A DNA stretch of 64,000 bases from Rosa chinensis (lineage: Eukaryota > Streptophyta > Magnoliopsida > Rosales > Rosaceae). This document shows, piece after piece, positions 1-9,648 of this stretch. The stretch's first letter is position 1. Every line of letters begins with the position of its first letter. The DNA lies in the NCBI RefSeq assembly GCF_002994745.2, contig NC_037093.1, positions 44,496,384 to 44,560,383 on the forward strand. Direction: 5' to 3'. Below the pieces are notes generated by a model. It did not search any database. It worked only from the letters and a program-made list of their open reading frames with translations, and was not told where the DNA came from. A program made the position numbers and the translations under genes.

Positions 1-1484
1 AAGTCAAAGGTTAAAAGTTGACCAGGGTTGACCGACCTCGTAAAACGTGAGAATCGACTCGACTTTGGTCGCTCGGATTGGTGAAAGTTTAGCGGAGCGA
101 TAATGAAAGTAGTTTCCCAAATTGGTAAAGGTTAAAAAGTAGTTAATGGCCTCAATGAAATAAAAAGGATTTAGTGTGCGCGATTACTTAAAGTTGATCA
201 TGATGTTTACCTAGATAATTACTTACAAACTAAGTAATGGTTCAGGAAACACGATCGTTAAGGAAGCTTAAGCGGAAAGCATCAGAGTGTGGAATACGCC
301 GGCATTTCCAGGTAGGGTGAGTTGTCCATTCCTTGTTAGTGGCTTTTCGATATATGTGGAATGCTCTAGTATAATATTATGTTGCCTACAACTATGTTTT
401 TGGTTGTTCATTAGTCGATGCCTCGTGATACCTGTGTTTTCATAACTGATAATTGTTGATGGCGAAAACCGAGGCTAGACTTGCATGTTGAGATATTGTA
501 CCCTTTGTATGTGTGTGCTTGTGACCTGAAAGTGAATGGGACCTAGACGCGTTGATTCATAGGGATCCCACGGTGTCGATAACCGTGAACCTCCGGAGGG
601 GGCTGTGCTCCTATGTTTGTCGAGGAAAGGTGAGTACAGACAGTAAACCAGTCATAGGAGACTCAGGGCCAGGAAATGGACACTTTCGCTACTTGTAGTC
701 ACAAGGACTACAGAGTAGTTGGCTGGTTCTCGAAGGATGACGAACCAGGTCGGTCACCGATTTATTTTAGTTTAGCCGGCATGTAGGTATCTCGGAGCTC
801 CAAGTTGTGTAAAGCATGCTGCATATGATTTCCTGAAACGAAACAACTGTGATTGTTTTTGTTTGCATTTGTTTTACTCGATTTTACAAATGCGCACAAT
901 CGATATTCTAGTAGCTATGTTTTACCTATTAGTTTTCAAACCTAACTAAGGTTGGGTCGGCCCCTATTAGGCTAGCGAGGACGAAATGCTCACCCCTACA
1001 TTTCAGGTTACAACGAGGTCATTCCGGACTATTTGGATTAGAAGTGGGTCGTTGGCCGAGTCCGTGTGTCGTTGTCCCTGTCTCTTGAAGTACTTCCCTT
1101 TTGGTATTCTATCGATTTACCTGCTTTTCTTTCAATGTTGAACTCTATGAGGTCCGCCTACCTGGGAGCGCGCCTCAGTCCTTTGTATTATTGTTATTGT
1201 TGAACTCCTTTAATTTCGGTTATGATGTAAGCCCTAAGGCATCACAGTGCACTTGCCCACTTTATTTTTATTTTTTTAAGCATTTCCAGATTTGTTCATT
1301 TGAATGTTGGGTTGTTGATTTAAAGTCCCTTCTTAAAAGTTTTCTTGGTCTCCTATTTTCTAAAATTTGCATTTTCAAAAGGCCTTGTAGTATTAAGTTG
1401 GTAGGTCTACAGTACGTCTACTACATATCGAGCTCCTATTGGCCTAATATTACGGCGTTGTGGTATAATCATTCAGGTCGCCAC
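1..1484 (+). repeat. LTR-like retroelement piece, truncated by the window edge
   Basis: No credible protein is encoded here. The style (long non-coding GC-balanced stretch with stops in all frames, abutting retroelement coding sequence) resembles the long LTR of a plant Ty3/gypsy element. The right end is set where recognisable copia reverse-transcriptase sequence begins on the other strand, just after a CCACA. Assignment is by look only, because neither a partner LTR nor a target duplication is visible. Confidence 0.35.
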
Positions 1485-3240
1485 AATATGTCTCATCGTA
1501 GTCGATTCTAGGGCCTTTTTTGAGAAACCTTGCTCCATAAGGTGAGATTGCCATCTCTTTTTCTCATCACGCTTTCTAACGAAGACCCATTAGTCAATAA
1601 GTTTTATGTTAGGAGGTGTTGGCATAACTGGTTCGAAAAATCTTCCTCTTCATTAGAGAATCTAACTTAACCTGGATCACGTCTTTCCATTTAGGCCAAA
1701 TCTCTCTACATTGGCATTCATTCATCAACGGAGTGTGGTTCGATGTCATCAAACTCAACAAACTCATGAGCAATGGAATGCGTGAATACATCATCAATCA
1801 TGATGAAGTTTCTATCTCATGTCTCATGTACACTAGTGTAATTTTCAAAGAGCTCTATATTCTCAAGAATGGGTTCTGACGTTGAGGCGTCCCTCAACGA
1901 TAACCATAATCTGGAAGATACTCATAAGACGGATTTTGAGTGCCGATGATCCAAGGATTAATTGGGTGCTAAAGTATCCTCTGGACTCACGGGCCTCCCA
2001 CGCATCCTAGCTGAGGCCATTGCCTGTAACGCCAGAGTACCACTCTCTACAGCGTTAGTGCCATGCCTACCTTCTTGTAGAGTGGAGTTACATCCTCTCG
2101 TAGGGACGTCTATTTTGTAGGCATATTTGCAACAGATATGTGTGATCTCGTCACTTTAGTAGGGATCGAGATGAGACATAGTGGGGACAGACCACGACAA
2201 TTCCTGTCGTTCCTGCTGAACATCCGTGTTCTTATCTCCTCCTAATGATGAGAAGACTGTCTCATCAAAGTGGCAATCCCAAATCTAGCGGTAAGGAGAT
2301 TGCCTAGCAAGGGCATTAAGTGGCTGACGATTGTTGGAGTCTCAGTAGTTGCCCATTCATCTGTAAGGACCCATCATAGAGCGCTGTGGTGGTGCAATTG
2401 GTACATAAATGGCACACTTAAATATGTGTAAGTTCGAGATACTGGTACCCAGTCACTAGCTATAACGCAGAGGTAGATTGAGTGGCAGTGGGTCGTAGAT
2501 GAATTAGCATAACTGCATGCGATATTGCATCACCCCAAGCTGATATAAGGAGATTGATGCACATTACCAAATTTAGGGCTACCATCGTAGTCTTTTTCGC
2601 GAGACCATTTGGGTGTGTACATCGGAATATGATGTCCAACATCAGTCTTATTGCAATAACTATCGAAGGTCTTCGATGTAAACTCTCTAGCATTGTCAAA
2701 TCCAATTGACTAAATAGGATGATTCGGGGAGTGAGCCTGTTACCATATGATATGTGCTAGGAGTGCAGCATAACCAGCATTACAAGTGGACAATGGCACA
2801 ACACGTGACCAGCGTATTTGCGTGTCAACCAACATCATGAGATATTTAAATGTCCGCAAGTTGGTTGAATCAGTCCATAGAATCCCCATGGATTCTATGT
2901 AAGAACAGAATGAGTATGTTCATATTCTTTGAATTGGACGGTCTCAATCCTAATAGGCCTTGTAATATGAGCGAGAGGCGTTAGAAGCAACCAATGGGGA
3001 TTTTGGTTGGGCCTGAAAGTCTGAAACTCTAATTGAAGCAAAATTGGTTATTGTAGCAGCACCTGAGGCGCCATCACCATGATGGACACCATCCATGGTG
3101 TCATGACCATAGGAGATGCCAACCATGGTATCATTAGAAGGGACTACGACCGCCCTAGGCCTGCGGTAGAAGGCGGTGATGCCAGAGGCGGCGGCGACAT
3201 TCACACTTAGTCTAGAAATCAACTTTTGATTCTTGCTTCA
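1485..3240 (-). pseudogene. copia pol remnant (integrase to start of reverse transcriptase)
   Basis: Minus-strand pieces include a stretch around 1610-1800 with EIWPKWKDVIQVKLDSL, typical of the entry to the copia reverse transcriptase, and integrase-derived pieces around 2460-3220. They correspond piece by piece to 21.4-23.2 kb of the plus-strand relative. No frame stays open beyond about 90 codons, so no protein is made. The 3' half of pol is absent at the truncation point. Confidence 0.75.
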
Positions 3241-4067
3241 TTTCACTCGAAAGAATGGATGTCCGTGTGAAGTCTTTAATAGACGGATCATCATATCATG
3301 ATCAAAATGACATATCCTGTCGTGATAAAGTCAATATGTGTCTAAATCCAAGAAATCTTATCTCATCACTTTATTAGATTTAATAGCTCGAATAGTGGCA
3401 TAGAGTCCACTAGGGAGACACATAAACTTCTCTAAGATGCGCCTTTGTTCGCAATCATTAGAGGTATTGCAAAGGAACTCATTTTTGTTCTCTACATACG
3501 TTTCCGTATGGAATCCGTTGACTCAAATAGCTCAATAGTGTTCGATTCGCCTTAGGAGCGTAAAGAGTTTATGTGACAGTAATCAAGGTGCCATTTGGCA
3601 AGCGAAATTTGGGCTATTCCATGTCCTTAAACAGAACCTGATGGCCCAGCCATCGTAGTCACAAAGTAATATGCTCAGAATCAAAATTGAGTCATAATGA
3701 AGAGAACACAAAATTTTACTCATAAGCCAACGGAGCACATCATTGTTTCTTAACCGTTAAGAGAATCTAATTCAAATGCTAGCTAATGCAAACAAAGGTA
3801 GTCGTTTGACTTCTTTCGGTAACTCCAAAATAAATATGACCAGGTGAGTAGAGAGATATTGATGAAGCAAAGCTTGCTTAAGTACCACTTATCTCAAAAC
3901 CTTCCTAGACATCAGACCCATTTTGGATGAGCCTATGGGAAGAAAAACTAAACCAATGGCATTTACTACAAAGTATATGGCAATTTCCTATTACATCTCT
4001 TGGAAAAATAAAGACTTAAACAGAATTGGTGATATTGATCCCAGCCAGATTTGAAGTCTTCAACCCT

Positions 4068-5083
4068 TCATTCTAGATCACATTCTTGATCTTCTTGTTC
4101 CACATTCTCTTGATTCACAATATGCTTCGTAGGAGGTGACAATATCTTTAGCTCTGCAATTGTGTGCCCAATGATTGGATACTCCACATCAGGAACATTC
4201 ATCTCTGTGCTCAGACTCCATTGATTGAGGCACTTTGAAAGCATCATTATGATGACTCTTAGTGTTGGTGGCGCCACCAACATGGCCAGAGGCATTGCCT
4301 CTCTCTCTCTCTTTCCACGCTGACCTCTTCGATACCGTGTGAGAATATGGACCAAAACATCCAGAACTGTCCCTAAATTTAAGATTTCGCTCTTGGCGCC
4401 ATCCCTTAGGGGGCGCGACTATAATTGGACTCTAGAATATGCTATGTTCTCATGGGTCTCGAGTTATAGTTCTTCACAAGGACATTGTCATGGTTTTCAG
4501 TAACATACATAGCTCCAAAGAGCTCATGAAACCTTGTGATCCGTTCTGCAGTAACATCGATTCGATAGTTCTTAACAACCATTAAAGCAAAAACGGGGAA
4601 GGTAGAAAGAGTCTTCTCAATCAGCATCGCATCTGTGATCTCTTTTCCTCAAAATTCCATTAAAGAATTAATGCGAAGTGCTTCCGAGTTGTAACCAAGA
4701 ACTGACTTGAAATCACAGAAGCGGAGGCTATGCCATCTCATTTCTAGTTCAGAAAGCAGGAAGTCACGGACATTGCCAAATCTTTCTTTGAGTGAGACCC
4801 ACAGCCTTCTGGGGTCTTCTTCATTCATATACTCATACTGGAGCGAATCATCCATATGACGAGTCATTAGGATGATGGCTTTCGCCTTATTTTCCTCCAA
4901 GGGTACTCTATTTTCTTCCAAAGCCTGAGTTTGTTCAATAGTCTGCACGTCCTCGCTAGGCTCGAGAATCGTATCCAGGATTCCATCGGCCTTAAGATAC
5001 TGGCGAACATCATGAACCCACTTGTGATATCTAGAGCCAGTTGTTCCCAATGGAGCGAAGTCCACTTTGTTCAGGTTACTCAT
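4068..5083 (-). pseudogene. copia gag remnant
   Basis: The protein starts MSNLNKVDFAPLGTTGSRY and continues with a gag (UBN2-type) body with the LWVSLKERFGN and EMRWHSLRFCDF motifs. It is open for about 145 codons, then breaks into further pieces at 4442-4627 and 4068-4355. The zinc-knuckle area is degraded. I chose the internal methionine MSNL because the same start is seen in the relative at 19560. Confidence 0.8.
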
Positions 5084-5145
5084 CCTGAAAAAGAACAAGA
5101 AAAAGAGGTAGTTTCGGAGCGGAAAAAGCTACCAAAAAAACAATA

Positions 5146-5240
5146 TAAATTTTTGAGCGTAATCGCTCACAAGAAATTATGAATTTCTGACCGTAGTCAC
5201 TTCTAAGAAATTAGGAATTTCTTAGCGTAGTCGCTCCCAA
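5146..5240 (-). repeat. short palindromic repeat array in copia leader
   Basis: Three imperfect units of about 35 bp alternate an inverted repeat (AAGAAATTAGGAATTTCTTA) with a GCGTAGTCGCT-like box. The same units, in the opposite orientation, stand at 19430-19500, just upstream of gag in the related element. Conservation in two degenerate copies suggests a leader cis-element such as a packaging or dimerisation signal. That role is inference. Confidence 0.55.
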
Positions 5241-5377
5241 TGTGTGTGGTTGATCATATATTCTCAACAAGCTCCAAGCTGGGAGAATCTCAACAAACTC
5301 TAAGTTTGGAGATAGCACGAACCCCCACAATTTGACTTAGGTCTTCCCGTGAAAGAAGAAATGGGGGAGAATAAGGG

Positions 5378-5800
5378 AGGTTGCAAGTCCCTGAGAAAAA
5401 AAAAATTGAAAGTACAGAAAACAGAAATGTTTAATAAAAAATACCTCCTTTTGAAGTCGTTGGGATATTGGTTGCGGGAGGTTGAAAAGTCCCTTTGACA
5501 AAAATAGGCTGGAGGTTGGAGATCCTTTGACCAAATGGACCGCTTCCTTCTTCTCCTTTTTTTTTTCTCTGCCAACGTGGGGCCGCCTCCTTTTTCTTTC
5601 TTTCTTTTCTTCTTCTTCTACCCAGCATGTGGGCCATGCCCAACCTTTTCTTTCTTTCTTTCTTTTGGGCCCGCTCTCTTTTCCTTCTCTTTCTTCCTTC
5701 TTCTGGACCCGCTCCCTTTCTTTTCTTTTCTGGCAATGGGCCTGGCCGCAACTCCTCCTCTCTTTTTTCTTCTCTTTTTTTTTTTTTTTTTTTTCTGGAA
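5378..5800. repeat. polypyrimidine/polypurine low-complexity tract
   Basis: Almost pure C/T on the plus strand (A/G on the minus), made of TTTC and TTCTT words. It gives rise to several long Lys/Arg/Glu or Phe/Ser open frames in both directions that are artefacts. It sits in the 5' leader of copia element 1 and is not obvious in the leader of its relative. Confidence 0.8.
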
Positions 5801-6136
5801 GTCTGACTGGTTCAAGAATGTGCAGCGCTTCTGCAGGTCGGTCCGACAACTTTCTGGCCGGATTTTAGCGTTATTTTTTCGGTTCCCGGATTCTGGAATT
5901 AAGGCGCTGTTTGAGACCAAATTTGACTGTACATGGCAGTCTGGAACATTGCGAACCGGGCAAAGATCCTTTTTCTCTTCTAAGGGCTGGTTCGGTACTT
6001 TTCCGACCGGTTCCGGTGACTCCGCCTCTGATTCTGGGCTCCTGGGATTGGGGACTTCAAGGTGTGCAACGGTGGTTGCTCAGATTTGAGGGTTATGAAA
6101 TTAGGGTTTCAAGGTTAGGGCTTCGTGCTGATAACG

Positions 6137-6370
6137 TGTTTTAGGAAAACAGAAATTGGGAGAGAATTGAGTTGTGATTTCATTGATAATAGAGGCCTCT
6201 TTATATAGATGATTACAAGCATAGAGATAGAATTGTACATGGAAACATAATCGTATAATGATTTGATATCTACGAATACCTCCAAGAATATCTCTAACAT
6301 AAACCCTATTACAACTAGAGCAAGTAACCTAGAGTTTGGGCCAGACACATATTCTGGATTTACTTGAACA
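6137..6370 (-). repeat. 5' LTR of copia element 1
   Basis: About 234 bp bounded by TG and CA. On the minus strand it starts TGTTCAAGTAAATCC and ends TTTTCCTAAAACA, followed directly by CGTTATCAGCACGAAGC, the presumed primer-binding region. It aligns with the 204-bp LTRs at 18351 and 24759. A TATATAAA motif near 6191-6203 on the minus strand fits an LTR promoter. Confidence 0.85.
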
Positions 6371-6891
6371 TTATGGACATTTTTTTACTATACACTATAC
6401 AGAAGAAGAAGGAAACTGCAGGATTAACCCCTACACCGTTTGAATGGTGCACCGGGTTGTCACACAACAAACCTGGTAAGTTTTTGCAAACCTGTATGAG
6501 TAACTCAAAACACACACGCACACTCACCCAACGAAAACCCATCAACTCGTGAAAAAGGAAACACACATCCTGTTTTCCCAATGCAACCCATTCTTTTACC
6601 AAAAGAACACAACACAATCACAATAAAAGTCATACCGTGATGAAATCATATAAATTGAAACTCTGACAATTAATTATGATACAAAGTTCTCCCTAGACAT
6701 TTAAAAGAAAGAATCCCTGACACCCCCTTTTAAAACAAGTACTCATGAACATCAAATAGCTCTCCGCTACCCCCCATGATGTACAATAGCAATATACTAG
6801 AGCTCTAATTGATCGTATCCACAAACCCGGCCAAAGGCGTGAAGTCCCGATATATTTTCCTGAGGTCACTCCCAGCAACCCCAAATCCTCA

Positions 6892-7141
6892 GACCTCCTC
6901 GGTCGTCAGATCAAAACATTTCAAAGAGGTCACTCAGGACCAAAGTTACTCGACTCTCAAAAGGAGATGTCACCCCCTGACCTCCGAATCCCGACCTCCC
7001 TGGTCGTCAGATTCAAAACATTAAGCAAGTCGCACTGGACCCAAAATGTTAAATCAAATCAAAAGGAGAAATCACCACTTGTGACTCTCAGATTTTCCGA
7101 CCCCCGGTCGTTAGATCAAAACATTAAGCAACTCACACCAA
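6892..7141. repeat. tandem repeat, about 101-104 bp period, 2.5 copies
   Basis: The phrase GACCTCCCTGGTCGTCAGAT followed by CAAAACATT recurs at 6892, 6993 and 7097. Units are roughly 75-80 percent alike by eye. Tandem subrepeats of this kind are common in long plant LTRs. Confidence 0.75.
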
Positions 7142-7292
7142 ATCTTGACACTTTTCAAACAATAGAAATTCCCAATTCCTAAAACAATGTTTCCTGAAAA
7201 GTCAAGTCCCAAAACAATAGAATGAAACACATCAATCCCTATAATTCCCCCATCAACCCATAAGAATATACATATTTCACGTAAATATATAA

Positions 7293-7296
<4 letters not shown>

Positions 7297-7333
<37 letters not shown>
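7297..7333. repeat. TA microsatellite
   Basis: A run of TA dinucleotides continuing a TATAAA-rich stretch. It gives a false open frame of Ile-Tyr repeats on the minus strand. Confidence 0.9.
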
Positions 7334-7337
<4 letters not shown>

Positions 7338-8656
7338 CTTGGTCATTCACTCAGGAATGCCACTAATACCAACTATAGTTTGCAGTTAACTAAATAACTC
7401 TCAAAACGATAAAGGTGATTTCGTTCGTAAATGAACATTGTGAGATTACTCACCTCAAAATCCCGATGCGTCTTCTATACAGAACCGAACTAACACTCAC
7501 ACCAACAACTTGTCCAATTCATCTTTAGAAGCACCTATTCACCAATGATCTCAAATCAGTAACGATTAACAAATGTTTTAAGTCTGAAATCCTTGTTTTG
7601 AACTAAAATCCCTAAAGTGATTCCAATCGAGGCGAAATCTCATCTGAGACCACCCAAAGTCTCAAGAATGCTTTTACGATCGATGTGACAAAACCACAAG
7701 TCGATCGAATAGTCGGGTCCTCACAGATAGATATATCGAAAGGTCCGAAACCGTAAAAACCCTAACATGTTCATACGATCTCCAAAAATTACATATTATA
7801 TATTGAAATGCTCGTATCGACGAATAGATCGAATTCAGGAACAGAAACTATCCCTGAGGTGGCAGTAAACCGCCGGAAAACACCAACACAGTGGCGGCCC
7901 CGCCACCAATCTAAAGTCAGAATTTGGAAAAACTTCCAACCCCAAAGTTCTTCATCTCAACTCCAATTACAACTTTCATAACTACATTAAAGTCCAATTA
8001 TAAACCAATCGATCGAATTTTACCTTAGAACAAATCAGCCCGATTGAAACCCTAGAATTACAATTCCAAAATTCAACATCCACGAGTTGAATCGATGCAA
8101 GCCACCTTGTGGAAAGCATCTTCTCGGCCTTGCAGCGTCCACCACAGCTCGAATCATGAAGAATCACTTCCACAGACGTGTAAAGGAGGTTGGGGTGAAC
8201 AAAACCCACTTGGAATCACTTCCGATGGTGGCAAGAGGAGGAAGAGCGAAGCCGGCGAAGTGAAGAGCTACGAGCGGGCTCGGGAGAGAAGAGAGAGAAA
8301 ATATTTCCCAAAATGGAAATCTGAATTTTTCTGATATTTTTCGGGAAAAATCCCATATATACCAAAATGGAAACTTTTTTCGACGGTCATAGCTTCTTCA
8401 TACGAACTCCGATTTCCGTTTTCCACTTGTCCATGAACTCGTATCGACGCACACTACGATTTTCATGAAGGAAGTTTTTGGAGAAAACCAACGTATAAAA
8501 AGTCAACCTTTGCAACCCCCCTAAAACCATATTCTTCGACTAATAATTCGTTCGAAACACTTCCACTCTGTCCACGAGCCACAAAATTATCCAATAACCA
8601 CAAATTAGATTCCAGAAAATCCTCGGAAAATAAATACGAAATTTTGGGGCATCACA

Positions 8657-9144
8657 GTCCATCATGCTGAGCAACTCATGTCCTGCTATAGCGTCAACCA
8701 ATTGGTCAATGCGGGCCCGGGGTAGCGGGGTAGCGGGAAGCTATCTTTGGGGCATACCTTGTTGAGACCCTTGAAGTCTACACACATCCGCCACTTTCCT
8801 CTAGGTTTCTTAACCATGACCAAGTTGGAAATCCACTGAGGATAATTGACTTGGCAAATGAACCCAATGCCCTAGAGTTTGGCGAATTCTTCCGCTATTG
8901 CACAATATCTTTCTTCGTCAAAGGCCCTTCGCCTCTGCTTGACCGGATAGAAAGACGATGTGATGCTCAACTTGTGTGTGATGATTTCAGGGGAGATGCC
9001 CGGCATATCAGCGTAGGACCATGCAAAGATGGAGGCGTTGTCTCGTAGAAACTGAGTGAGTTCTGCCGCTATCTCTGGGGCTAGCTGAGCGCCGATGAGG
9101 ACTGTCCGCTCAGGGTGCTCGTCAGAGATGCTGATAACCTTCAA
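8657..9144 (-). pseudogene. gypsy reverse-transcriptase N-terminal remnant
   Basis: The minus strand encodes a pre-RT segment with FAWSYADMPGISPEI, a DEERYCAIAEEFAKL block, then WISNLVMVKKPRGKWRMCVD and FKGLNKVCPKDSFPLPR, ending at LLSMMD. This is the classical order of gypsy reverse transcriptase up to the first catalytic block. There is at least one frame change near 8870. The downstream YVDD-type core is missing because another element is inserted. Confidence 0.8.
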
Positions 9145-9321
9145 GGATGTTTATGGGTCGACAGGTTCCTTTTTTACATATTTCTCCTCCTCGTCCCTAG
9201 GATCTTCAATTGCATCTGCCAACGACACATGGTTTCACACCGTTAGGATCTCATGGCGGCGCGTTGACCATGCTACAGCTGTCGAGTAACACTTTTATGC
9301 CAGCTGTTGACTTCCTTTCAC

Positions 9322-9648
9322 TCAGCCTGTCCCGTTGGGTGTAGGGAACTTCATAAGAAGCATATATCCAGCTATGATGCACTTTAGTTTGTTGAGCGCC
9401 GGTCGACCAATGATGGCATTATATGAACTGAAGCAGTCGACAACGATGAACTCTGTATGTATCTCCGTGGTGCATGGGCTAGCGTCGATGACTAGGCGCA
9501 TGTAGTCAGAACCTAGTGGTTGTGTGACGTCACCGGAGAAACTGAGCAAGGGCTCGTGATCTTGGAGTAATTTCCTATTCCGCTGGAATTGGTTATTGCA
9601 GCCATTGAAGATGACATTGACAGTGGATCCACTGTCACCACGGACCAT
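9322..9648 (-). pseudogene. gypsy aspartic protease remnant
   Basis: It contains GDSGSTVNVIF, a retropepsin active site with DSG, then the flap and the YNAIIGRPALNKLKCI motif typical of the protease end of gypsy polyproteins. It overlaps in another frame with the end of gag, which shows a frame change relative to the ancestral polyprotein. Confidence 0.75.

Larger units (their letters stand above)
1485..6370 (-). mobile_element. Ty1/copia retrotransposon 1, truncated in the reverse transcriptase
   Basis: Read on the minus strand, this runs from one LTR (6137-6370) through a leader and gag into integrase and the start of reverse transcriptase, then stops abruptly near 1485. RNase H and the second LTR are missing. 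It belongs to the same family as the plus-strand element at 18351-24962: LTR, gag and the reverse-transcriptase entry can be aligned by eye. Frames are interrupted many times, so it is dead. The leader differs from its relative by a long purine-rich tract. Confidence 0.85.
6371..8656 (-). mobile_element. LTR-like block of an unclassified retroelement inserted in gypsy RT
   Basis: Read on the minus strand it begins TGTGATGCCCCAAAATTTCG exactly where the gypsy reverse transcriptase breaks off after the LLSMMD motif, so the border at 8656 is sharp. The rest is non-coding, contains a tandem repeat (6892-7141) and a TA microsatellite, and ends at the copia LTR. It is probably a long LTR, but the other half of the interrupted gypsy gene is not in the window and no target duplication can be checked. 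Confidence 0.5.

Noticed and set aside
1101..1511. 136-codon open frame on the plus strand
   Set aside because: It runs through LTR-like sequence into the antisense of copia reverse transcriptase. No similarity or motif is seen.
5337..5849. Long Lys/Arg/Glu-rich open frames on the minus strand and Phe/Ser frames on the plus strand
   Set aside because: They come from a low-complexity polypurine/polypyrimidine tract in a retrotransposon leader. No codon-use signal or domain is present.
6892..7141. Spaced repeats suggestive of a regulatory array
   Set aside because: Units are directly adjacent, imperfect and lie in an LTR-like block. LTR subrepeats explain them.
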